From the NCBI RefSeq assembly GCF_000423345.1, contig NZ_AUHU01000017.1, positions 1-64,000 on the forward strand: a stretch of 64,000 nt of DNA. Direction: 5' to 3'. The notes below the pieces were generated by a model. The model was not told the origin of the DNA. It was given only the letters and a program-made list of their open reading frames with translations, and did not search any database. The translations under genes were made by a program, and so were the position numbers. Of the stretch, positions 18,898-24,828 are shown piece by piece (the first letter of the stretch is position 1; every line of letters starts with the position of its first letter). Source of the stretch: Marinimicrobium agarilyticum DSM 16975 (lineage in GTDB: Bacteria > Pseudomonadota > Gammaproteobacteria > Pseudomonadales > Cellvibrionaceae).

Positions 18898-19007
18898 TTC
18901 TGAAAATGAACGAACTGCGGCTTCAATTTCCCAGGGAGGCAGAAGAGCAGCACGATGCCCAAAGCTAGGGCTGCCAACTTCAATCCCAATAATATCTGCC
19001 AACCCAT
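18876..19007 (-). CDS. Cassette-encoded 43-residue membrane peptide, first frame
   Basis: MGWQILLGLKLAALALGIVL starts a single TM segment, followed by PGKLKPQFVHFQKWRERGL. It is the first frame after the cassette junction at 19038 and follows a CAGGAG site, although at a long distance. Its tail overlaps the next frame by 22 bp. It is either a real small protein or the front half of a frameshifted gene. No homologue is recognised. Confidence 0.45.
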   Translation of the reverse strand: MGWQILLGLKLAALALGIVLLFCLPGKLKPQFVHFQKWRERGL

Positions 19008-19030
19008 TTTATCCACCGGAAACTCCTGAA

Positions 19031-19117
19031 TCGCTAACGCCCCTAAGCATGGGCATGTTTTTGCGTTTTGAGCGCAGCGAAGCAAAAATATGTCCCACTG
19101 CCTTGGCTGGTTAGGTG
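19031..19117 (-). other. attC site 2
   Basis: R' is TCGCTAAC at 19031-19038 and R'' is GTTAGGTG from 19110. The inner stem is nearly identical to attC site 1 (GCGTTTTGAGCGCAGCGAAG), which suggests the two cassettes came from related integrons. The R'' core GTTAGG equals the start of its cassette at 19441. Confidence 0.87.
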
Positions 19118-19136
19118 CCGACTGATGCTACCAAAT

Positions 19137-19427
19137 TTAAGCATTTAGCCTCACTATATTTATCACCATTGCGCCAAACAGCCAGAGTGCACCACATATA
19201 AATATAGCTCCCAAAATCTTCGCCAGAAAATTTCCTGCGGGGCTTCCATTCTCATAGTTGACCCCTTGAACTTCCAAAATGGACTGCTCCATTTTTATGG
19301 CAACAGGGACAGTAATAATAGAAGCAACCATAACCACTTGACCAATTCCAACACCAGCAAAGATTGAGATAATAATGCCCAATATCATTGGAGAATAGCC
19401 AAGACCCCAGATTTTCATGCGATACAT
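19137..19427 (-). CDS. Cassette-encoded membrane protein
   Basis: A 96-residue protein with two long hydrophobic regions. Residues 10-45 (GYSPMILGIIISIFAGVGIG, then VVMVASIITVPVAI) are followed by a polar stretch (SILEVQGVNYENGSPAG) and a TM at about 72-92 (ILGAIFICGALWLFGAMVIN). No family is recognised. It is the sole gene of its cassette, starting 14 bp after the junction and ending 20 bp before attC site 2. A start at the second Met (MKIWGLGYS) is possible. Confidence 0.6.
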   Translation of the reverse strand: MYRMKIWGLGYSPMILGIIISIFAGVGIGQVVMVASIITVPVAIKMEQSILEVQGVNYENGSPAGNFLAKILGAIFICGALWLFGAMVINIVRLNA

Positions 19428-19434
19428 ATTGGGC

Positions 19435-19495
19435 TCCTAACGCCGCCAGCAGAGGCCGAGCGAAGCGAGGTCCTGCTGACTGGCTTTGTTACGTG
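19435..19495 (-). other. attC site 3
   Basis: A short attC of about 60 bp. R' is CCTAAC at 19436-19441, R'' is GTTACGTG from 19488, and the arms CGCCAGCAG and CTGCTGACTGGC pair. The R'' core GTTACGTGT equals the junction of its own cassette at 20066. Confidence 0.87.
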
Positions 19496-19497
19496 TT

Positions 19498-20040
19498 TTA
19501 CACTCGACCGTAGAGCAGGTCATTTCTATTTTCCCAAAAATCATAAAGTTCATGTCTAGTGCTAATTATTAGCTCCACTATTCTGATAAGGGATTCGCGA
19601 GTAAACTGGATATACTCTTGCTTCAGCCCTTGCCTAGATATTTTTAGCTTTACAAAGGTGTAACCTTCTTCATCCATGCTCTCCCAATTCGCGTGAGCGA
19701 CCATGTTTCGAAGTCTAGAGCTTTCATTTAAATTGGTGATAATATTTTGGTATCCAACCGTTGAAGCTCGCATGCCCCAATGAAAGTCATCGCACAACCT
19801 CTTAAATAGATCTACTTTTGATGAATATGCCATGCTCCCCATCACAACTAAACCCGTCGAATCCGTTCTATCCGTAAACCACTCACAAAGAACTGAGTTA
19901 AGCGCACTTTCAAGGCCGTTAAAATACATGATGACCTCACCTATGATGGGCAAGCATTCATCAAGATACTCTTCGGCTTTCTCTTCGTCTTCTATATCGT
20001 GCCAAAGATGTTGATCAAATTCCTTTATTCTTGATTTCAT
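19498..20040 (-). CDS. Cassette-encoded HEPN-like protein
   Basis: A 180-residue, mostly helical, acidic protein of no named family. Residues about 111-122 read SRLRNMVAHANW, which contains R-N-x-x-x-H (RNMVAH), the active-site motif of HEPN ribonucleases. It is preceded by a long helix-rich region with a conserved-looking IMYFNGLESALNSVLCEW. HEPN proteins act in toxin-antitoxin and defence systems, usually with a partner. No partner gene shares this cassette, so a toxic role is only a possibility and the motif alone is not proof. It is the sole gene between attC site 3 and the interrupted attC site 4. Confidence 0.6.
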   Translation of the reverse strand: MKSRIKEFDQHLWHDIEDEEKAEEYLDECLPIIGEVIMYFNGLESALNSVLCEWFTDRTDSTGLVVMGSMAYSSKVDLFKRLCDDFHWGMRASTVGYQNIITNLNESSRLRNMVAHANWESMDEEGYTFVKLKISRQGLKQEYIQFTRESLIRIVELIISTRHELYDFWENRNDLLYGRV

Positions 20041-20119
20041 CGAAATGCCTTGGTTTTACACGTAACGCCGCCGACACGCGCGGCTTTGTAGTGGTGAACT
20101 TGCACCACTTTCACGGACA

Positions 20120-20929
20120 CTATGACGCCACCCGTTGATAGGCTTTTGGCGATACATACCCCAATGAAGAGTGCAGGCGATCCTCGTTGTAAAACGCCAC
20201 ATAGTCAATGACTCTGGCCGCACACTCGACGTAAGAGCTGAATGTCATCTGGTGCACCAACTCGTTCTTTAATGTCCCGAAGAACGACTCGACGAAGGCA
20301 TTGTCCGTCGGCGTTCCCGCTCGGCTCATGCTACTGATCAGGTCGGACTTTCTGAGCGTGTCTTGATAGATATCCGATCGGTATTCCGAGCCCTGATCAC
20401 TGTGGAACAAACAACCCGAGTCATTCTCCTGCAGCGCCAGGGACATTTCAAGCGCACCGGTAATCAGGTCCGCGTCATGAGCCCGGGAGAAGCCCCAGCC
20501 GATGACTTCTCGGTTGAACAGGTCCAGGACGGCTGCCATGTAGATTGGGCCTTGTGCTGTTTTCAGGTACGTCATGTCGCCTGCCCACTGTTGACCCGGT
20601 GCGGTCGCCTTGGGAGATTCAGCCAGGACGTTGTCTGCAACTTCAGCGTAACCGCCGCTTCGCCTGCCTGGCCTTGATGCATGATAGGTAGACTGAATGC
20701 CGTTTGCTTTCATCAGACGGTTCACCCTGCGCTTGCTGCAGCTAAGGTTCTGATTTTTCAAAGCTTTATGAACGCGAGGGGCACCGTAGTTGCGTTTGTG
20801 GCCCACATGGACGACCTTGATGGCCTCGACCAACGCCGCATCTTCCAATGCTCTGGCACTCAGGCCCCGGTCTTGCCAGTCATAGAAACCGCTGGGAGAG
20901 ACACCCAGGTGTCGACAAAGGTGAACCAC
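20120..20929 (-). CDS. IS3-family transposase OrfB, DDE integrase core
   Basis: A catalytic subunit of about 269 residues. It has an HTH_21 region (YGAPRVHKALKNQNLSCSKR), the DDE residues in WAGDMTYLK, FHSDQGSEYRS and TPTDNAFVESFFGTLKNE, and the C-terminal FYNEDRLHSSLGYVSPKAY. It differs clearly from the IS A transposase, so the two elements arrived separately. Its frame is -1 relative to OrfA, and slippage at the AAAAAAG run (21003-21009) would give the active fusion. It appears intact. Confidence 0.92.
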   Translation of the reverse strand: MVHLCRHLGVSPSGFYDWQDRGLSARALEDAALVEAIKVVHVGHKRNYGAPRVHKALKNQNLSCSKRRVNRLMKANGIQSTYHASRPGRRSGGYAEVADNVLAESPKATAPGQQWAGDMTYLKTAQGPIYMAAVLDLFNREVIGWGFSRAHDADLITGALEMSLALQENDSGCLFHSDQGSEYRSDIYQDTLRKSDLISSMSRAGTPTDNAFVESFFGTLKNELVHQMTFSSYVECAARVIDYVAFYNEDRLHSSLGYVSPKAYQRVAS

Positions 20930-20952
20930 TTTGTGCTGGTGGCGGTTCTTCT

Positions 20953-21318
20953 CTATGAACGCGTATCGCGTTTGCGCAGATCCGAGAAGAACCGCTTTGC
21001 CTTTTTTAGGATAATCACCTCTTCTTCCTTGGCGGACAGTCGTCTCTCTAGCTCCTTGATTTTGCGTTCAGCGGCTTTCAGTGCCTGCGCGTCTTCGGGA
21101 CGGCGCTCAGGAGGACTGGCTTTCTTGCGCATGTGCTTGTTCTCCGAGAGGCGGCCCTCCTTGAACTCCTGCCGCCACCGGTACAGCATGACGGGGTGGA
21201 TACCCAGAGACGTGGCGACATCTACAGCTCTAACGCCTTTCTTCCGGGTCATCTTGACCGCGTGAACCTTGTAAGCCAAGGTATAGCTGTCGTACTGGTT
21301 TTTCCGTGTTAATCCCAT
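20953..21318 (-). CDS. IS3-family transposase OrfA
   Basis: A 121-residue DNA-binding subunit. YTLAYKVHAVKMTRKKGVRA and the helix-turn-helix VDVATSLGIHPVMLYRWRQE are followed by a basic linker and a coiled coil (ALKAAERKIKELERRLSAKE). The A6G slippery run lies inside the IILKKAKRFF coding region, upstream of the stop, as expected for programmed -1 frameshifting in IS3-family elements. Confidence 0.9.
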   Translation of the reverse strand: MGLTRKNQYDSYTLAYKVHAVKMTRKKGVRAVDVATSLGIHPVMLYRWRQEFKEGRLSENKHMRKKASPPERRPEDAQALKAAERKIKELERRLSAKEEEVIILKKAKRFFSDLRKRDTRS

Positions 21319-21395
21319 ATTATCACCACTTAGGTTGAACAGTAAGTTACTGTCCGTGAAAGTGGTGTAAGTTCAGCGCGTAGTTAATTGACTTG

Positions 21396-21851
21396 TTAAA
21401 TTTTGTTTCTATGGTATTTGTTATAATGTCGGTAGACTCTGGATCGTTCATAGTTCGCAATAGATTTTTTTTGGTCGAGCGTTAATTCTTCAAAGAGGCC
21501 AGGCAAGAAATTTCCAGTATCTTCTTCATATTCCTCTTTTCGATTAATGCCGAATGCTGACCAGAATACGTCTTCAGGAACCCCGTTCCTATTGGATAGC
21601 ATTGAATAATAAATCGCGCCACGTAGCGTAGAAATTTCACTGCATACTTCTTCGACAGTCTCCCAAACGCAGCCCCTCCAAGTTAACTCACTAATTAACT
21701 CTGATTTATCATCCTCGAAAATTCTATATATCTCAGGATAACTTATTACGGATCCAGTCGACGCTCTATTTAGAAAAAGATCCTTGACGGACTTCTTTCG
21801 GCGAGGCAAGCAAACTGGTATCCCGTTTTCAACTTCCATTAGTGTGTGCAC
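21396..21851 (-). CDS. Cassette-encoded hypothetical protein
   Basis: A 151-residue soluble protein of unknown family. It begins MHTLMEVENGIPVCLPRRKK; a start at the second Met is also possible. It has a central SELTWRGCVWETVEEVCSEI and a C-terminal basic tail (ERSRVYRHYNKYHRNKI). No catalytic motif is evident. It is the only gene in its cassette. Its stop codon overlaps the R'' core of the attC that IS B has split. Base composition is visibly more A/T-rich than the core genes, as for most cassettes here. Confidence 0.6.
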   Translation of the reverse strand: MHTLMEVENGIPVCLPRRKKSVKDLFLNRASTGSVISYPEIYRIFEDDKSELISELTWRGCVWETVEEVCSEISTLRGAIYYSMLSNRNGVPEDVFWSAFGINRKEEYEEDTGNFLPGLFEELTLDQKKSIANYERSRVYRHYNKYHRNKI

Positions 21852-21860
21852 TCGAAATAA

Positions 21861-21944
21861 ATTTAACGCCAGCCAGCATGCGCGGCTACGAAATGGAGGC
21901 GAAGCCGCAATGCAGTAGGCGTCGCGTGCCTGGCCTTGTTAAAA
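21861..21944 (-). other. attC site 5
   Basis: R' is ATTTAAC at 21861-21867 and R'' is GTTAAAAC from 21938. The arms CGCCAGCCAG and TGCCTGGC pair, with an inner GCGGCT and AGCCGC stem. The R'' core GTTAAAA equals the start of its cassette at 22186. Confidence 0.87.
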
Positions 21945-21956
21945 CTTGGTCTTCCG

Positions 21957-22163
21957 TTAACAGTCATATCTATCTTTAATGTATTGGTGATAGTGCCGCC
22001 CCACAGAGCGAGCATTTATAAATTCTCGGAATACCTGCTCCGGCACACGGCAGAAACTGTAGTACGGATCGCTGTCCTCAAAGTCGATATACATGCGATT
22101 TGTGGAAGCGTCATAGCCAATCTTTCTTATTGCAGAGGATCTAACATTCACCCAATCGATCAT
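21957..22163 (-). CDS. KTSC domain protein
   Basis: A 68-residue protein that is almost entirely a KTSC domain: SSAIRKIGYDASTNRMYIDF, then YYSFCRVPEQVFREFINARS and the final GRHYHQYIKDRY. KTSC is a small domain also found at the end of some lysyl-tRNA synthetases and is thought to bind nucleic acid. Stand-alone versions are common hypothetical genes. It is the only gene of a cassette, ending 13 bp beyond the attC core. Confidence 0.8.
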   Translation of the reverse strand: MIDWVNVRSSAIRKIGYDASTNRMYIDFEDSDPYYSFCRVPEQVFREFINARSVGRHYHQYIKDRYDC

Positions 22164-22178
22164 CTTCCAGTCCCTCGA

Positions 22179-22257
22179 CTTTTAACGCCCGCCATAAGCG
22201 GCCGAGTGAAACGAGGTCCGGCGCGCGAAGTGCGCGAACTTAATGGCTTGGTTATGT
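22179..22257 (-). other. attC site 6
   Basis: R' is TTTAAC at 22181-22186 and R'' is GTTATGTG at 22250-22257. The arms GCCCGCCATAAG and CTTAATGGC pair, with an inner GCGCGCGAAGTGCGCG stem. The R'' core is identical to the junction at 22635-22642, completing the cassette. Confidence 0.9.
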
Positions 22258-22617
22258 GTTTTTCTGCTCATTAAAGAGAACCTTATTTGAGAAAGGGTCT
22301 GTAACGGTAAAGCAGCGACCGCCCCAAGGAGCCTGCTCAATTTCAGGCTTATTGTACTTGTATGGCCGTGAGGATATATCCCCAAAAAGCCGATCAAGAT
22401 CAGGCACGTTGACGAGTACCTTGCTTCCAGGTGTGCAGTCCCCGGAGTGTTCACTTAGATGGAACACAAGATTGCCCTTCGAAACTTGCATATATAGAGG
22501 GAAACCTTCCTCAAAGCGATGCTCCCAATCGACATCCATACCAAGAAACCCGCTGTAGAACTCCTTGGCTTTGTCCTCGTCGAAGATCCGTAAAATCGGT
22601 ATCGTTTTAAATTCCAT
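22252..22617 (-). CDS. Glyoxalase/bleomycin-resistance superfamily protein (cassette)
   Basis: A 121-residue vicinal-oxygen-chelate protein. MEFKTIPILRIFDEDKAKEF begins the first beta-alpha-beta module, with GFLGMDVDWEHRFEEGFPLY. The C-terminal module has GRCFTVTDPFSNKVLFNE, where the final Glu-type position is usual for metal or resistance folds. Members include bleomycin-binding resistance proteins and glyoxalases, and such genes are frequent integron cargo. The ligand is unknown. I chose the ATG at 22617 because the longer frame runs back across the cassette junction. It is the first cassette of the array. Confidence 0.82.
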   Translation of the reverse strand: MEFKTIPILRIFDEDKAKEFYSGFLGMDVDWEHRFEEGFPLYMQVSKGNLVFHLSEHSGDCTPGSKVLVNVPDLDRLFGDISSRPYKYNKPEIEQAPWGGRCFTVTDPFSNKVLFNEQKNT

Positions 22618-22634
22618 GATTAATACTCGATTGA

Positions 22635-22642
22635 CACATAAC
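22635..22642 (-). other. Cassette junction / upstream end of the array
   Basis: The minus strand reads GTTATGTG, identical to the R'' core of attC site 6, so this marks the 5' junction of the first cassette. Upstream sequence (22643-22836) shows no attC palindrome. It could hold an attI remnant, but no integrase gene is present. Confidence 0.65.
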
Positions 22643-22740
22643 AGTATATTCAACGTCAAGGTGACGCAAGTAAACACGTCGGCACGACGTATATCTCCGT
22701 CCCCGATCAATAATTTTCTTTATTTTCAGTACGTTACTAA

Positions 22741-22766
22741 GGCCGACGTGTTTAAGCACGTCGGCC
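22741..22766 (-). terminator. Hairpin between phoX and the cassette array
   Basis: A perfect 10-bp stem (GGCCGACGTG / CACGTCGGCC) with a 6-base loop, 71 bp beyond the phoX stop. No strong T-run follows it on either strand, so it is a possible but not a canonical terminator. Confidence 0.5.
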
Positions 22767-22836
22767 TCAGTGGGTATTGTTGACGCTTAAGCCGGAAGTG
22801 GCAAGAGGAGGCACCCATGGCGCCTCCTCTGGAGGG

Positions 22837-24828
22837 TCAGGTGCCGATCACGCCGCCGTCGTTTTTGGTGATAAGGACGGTGGTGGAGCGGGGGCGGGTT
22901 TTGCCGTCGCTGGCGGGGTAGCTGAGCGTGGGGTGTTGGACGTTGATCCAGAGGGTTTTGCCGTCCGGGGTGGCGGTGATGCCGGTGATTTCGCAGCCGA
23001 CGGGGCCGGTGAGGAAACGGCGTACTTGCCGGGTGACCGGGTCGGCGCAGAGCATCTGGTTGGTGCCCATGGCGTCGTACACGTTTTTGCCGTCGCTGAA
23101 GTCGGTCTGGATCCACAAGCGCCCATCCGGATCGAACCAGAGGCCGTCGGGACTGGCGAAGATGTCGCCCAGAATGGTGCCGTACTGGTGGTCGGTTTTC
23201 CAGGATTCGTCCGCCGGGGGGTGTTCGCCCGCCAGCAGGAACAGTTCCCATTGAAAGCGGGTGGCGTGTGGGTGCCGTTCATTTTCCCGCCAGCGCAGTA
23301 TTTGGCCGTGGTGGTTGACGGGGCGCGGGTTGGCGGCACCGACCGGCTGGTCCGGGTCCACGCCGCGCTCGACGTTGTTGGTCAGGGTGACGTAGCCGTC
23401 GCGCGTGTAGGGGTTGACGGCGATCCATTCGGGACGGTCCATGGGTGTGGCACCGACGGCGTCGGCGGCGCCGCGCAGGTTGACCAGCACATCGGCCTGG
23501 TCGCGGAAACCATCGGCGTCGGTCAGGCCCGGCTGGCCCCATACCAGTGGGCGCCATTGGCCGGTACCGTCTTCGTGATAGACCGCCACATAGACGGTGC
23601 CTTTGTCCAACAGGTCGCGGTTGGCCTTCGGGTTGCTGGGGTTAAAACGGCCTTCCGGTACAAACTTGTAGACGTATTCGCCCCGCGTGTCGTCGCCGGA
23701 GTAAAACGCCAGGCTGCCGTCCGGGTGTTGTACGCAGGTGCAGCCCTCGCGCACGATTCGCCCCAGCGCGGTGCGTTTTACGGGTTTGGAGTCCGGGTCG
23801 AAAGGATCCACTTCCACCACCCACCCAAAGCGATTGGGTTCATTGACGTAACCACCGTGTGGCTGGTTTGCCCGGGGCGTGGCGTCAAAACGCGGATCGG
23901 CGGACTCCCAATAGTTGTAGTGGCTGTTAGGACCGGCGGAAATTCCATAGCGGTGGTGTTCGCGCCGCCGGGCGTGGTCCGCCGGGTCGCGATTGACGAA
24001 GTAGTTTTTCCAGTTTTCCTCGGCCATGAGGTAGGTGCCCCAGGGAGTCACCCCCATGGAGCAGTTGTTCAGCGTACCGAGTATTTCCCGCCCCGCCGGG
24101 TCGTCCGCCGTTTTCATGGCGTCGGCTCCGGCGCAGGGGCCGCTGATGGCCATGGGGGTATAGCCGGTCAGGCGTCGGTTGTAGCGGGAGGGATACACCC
24201 TCTGCCACTGGCCGTCGTTGCCCTTGCGGACTTCGATAATGCTCAGGCCGTGGCCCGCCTGTTCCTTGCGCACCTCGTCCAGTGGGCGTTCGCTGCGACC
24301 CTCAGCGCCCTCGGTCACCGTGGGGCCATTGGGGTGAATCGTCGCGTTGATGTACTCGTGGTTGATCGCCAACAGGCCGTGCTCATTGGGCGCGTCCGGA
24401 AACGGGAAAAAGTGCATGCCGTCGTGGTTCTGGCCGGACTGCAGCGCCTGGGCTTCCCAGCCTTGCGCGGCGCTGGGGTCCCATTCCGGCGCGCCTTGCT
24501 CCACCGGGTCACCCCAACTGAAAAAGGCCCGGGCGGTGTAGCCTTCCGGCACGCCCACCCGATCGTATTCGGGGTCACCCGCCACGGGCACGGGCTGGAA
24601 GCCAATGGCCGGGCGCGGGCTGTCCCGAAAGGCCGCAGGCTTCTCGTCGGCGGTCGAACAGGCGCTGAGCAACGTGGAGGCGGCAAAAGGACCGGCCAGC
24701 AGCCCCAGCCCACCCTTCAACACCTGCCGGCGCGAGTGACCGACCCGGTTCAGGTCCCGGTTGCCACTGGGGTTGACCGGGAAGTCATCGACATCAATCG
24801 AGCCGGATGTGTTGAGTACGTCAGTCAT
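22837..24828 (-). CDS. phoX: PhoX-family alkaline phosphatase (DUF839)
   Basis: A 663-residue secreted phosphatase. The N-terminus has a Tat signal, SRRQVLKGGLGLLAGPFAAS, with a following LLSACS. Family motifs are NNCSMGVTPWGTYLMAEENW, SLAFYSGDDTRGEYVYKFV and AITVTPDGKT-like C-terminal sequence. PhoX enzymes are calcium/iron-dependent periplasmic phosphomonoesterases that are widespread in marine bacteria. The start overlaps the phytase stop by 8 bp. It is the last gene of the TonB receptor-phytase-phoX operon, behind a Pho box. Phosphatase activity is inferred from the family. Confidence 0.88.
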   Translation of the reverse strand: MTDVLNTSGSIDVDDFPVNPSGNRDLNRVGHSRRQVLKGGLGLLAGPFAASTLLSACSTADEKPAAFRDSPRPAIGFQPVPVAGDPEYDRVGVPEGYTARAFFSWGDPVEQGAPEWDPSAAQGWEAQALQSGQNHDGMHFFPFPDAPNEHGLLAINHEYINATIHPNGPTVTEGAEGRSERPLDEVRKEQAGHGLSIIEVRKGNDGQWQRVYPSRYNRRLTGYTPMAISGPCAGADAMKTADDPAGREILGTLNNCSMGVTPWGTYLMAEENWKNYFVNRDPADHARRREHHRYGISAGPNSHYNYWESADPRFDATPRANQPHGGYVNEPNRFGWVVEVDPFDPDSKPVKRTALGRIVREGCTCVQHPDGSLAFYSGDDTRGEYVYKFVPEGRFNPSNPKANRDLLDKGTVYVAVYHEDGTGQWRPLVWGQPGLTDADGFRDQADVLVNLRGAADAVGATPMDRPEWIAVNPYTRDGYVTLTNNVERGVDPDQPVGAANPRPVNHHGQILRWRENERHPHATRFQWELFLLAGEHPPADESWKTDHQYGTILGDIFASPDGLWFDPDGRLWIQTDFSDGKNVYDAMGTNQMLCADPVTRQVRRFLTGPVGCEITGITATPDGKTLWINVQHPTLSYPASDGKTRPRSTTVLITKNDGGVIGT

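Larger units (their letters stand above)
20095..21375 (-). mobile_element. IS3-family insertion sequence B
   Basis: Inverted ends: TGAACTTGCACCACTTTCAC starts at 20095, and its reverse partner ends at 21375 with one mismatch over about 25 bp. Two transposase frames lie between them. The neighbouring bases (GTGG and GCGC) show no target duplication. Confidence 0.88.
20059..21402 (-). other. attC site 4, split by IS3-family element B
   Basis: The R' half (CACGTAAC from 20059, then GCCGCCGACACGCGC) lies at 20059-20094. The R'' half (GCGCGTAG through GTTAAATT) lies at 21376-21402. Rejoined, the halves give an attC whose ACGCGC and GCGCGT stem pairs. Its R'' matches the start of its cassette (GTTAAATTT at 21867). 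The insertion falls between the two stem arms. Confidence 0.8.
16844..22642 (-). other. Integron cassette array lacking an integrase (CALIN-type)
   Basis: Successive small minus-strand genes are each followed by an attC-like palindrome. In six cases the first bases of the cassette (G^TTRRRY) repeat as the complement of the R'' core of that cassette's own attC. The core pairs are GTTATGTG with GTTATGTG, GTTAAAAG with GTTAAAAC, GTTAAATTT twice, GTTACGTGT twice, GTTAGG twice and GTTAGCGA twice. This is the defining geometry of integron cassettes. No tyrosine recombinase IntI is encoded in the window, and phoX abuts the upstream end. Confidence 0.88.

Noticed and set aside
22643-22836. Integron integrase or clear attI at the array head
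   Set aside because: No tyrosine recombinase motif is encoded there, and the 194 bp contain only a hairpin. Both phoX and the first cassette abut the gap.
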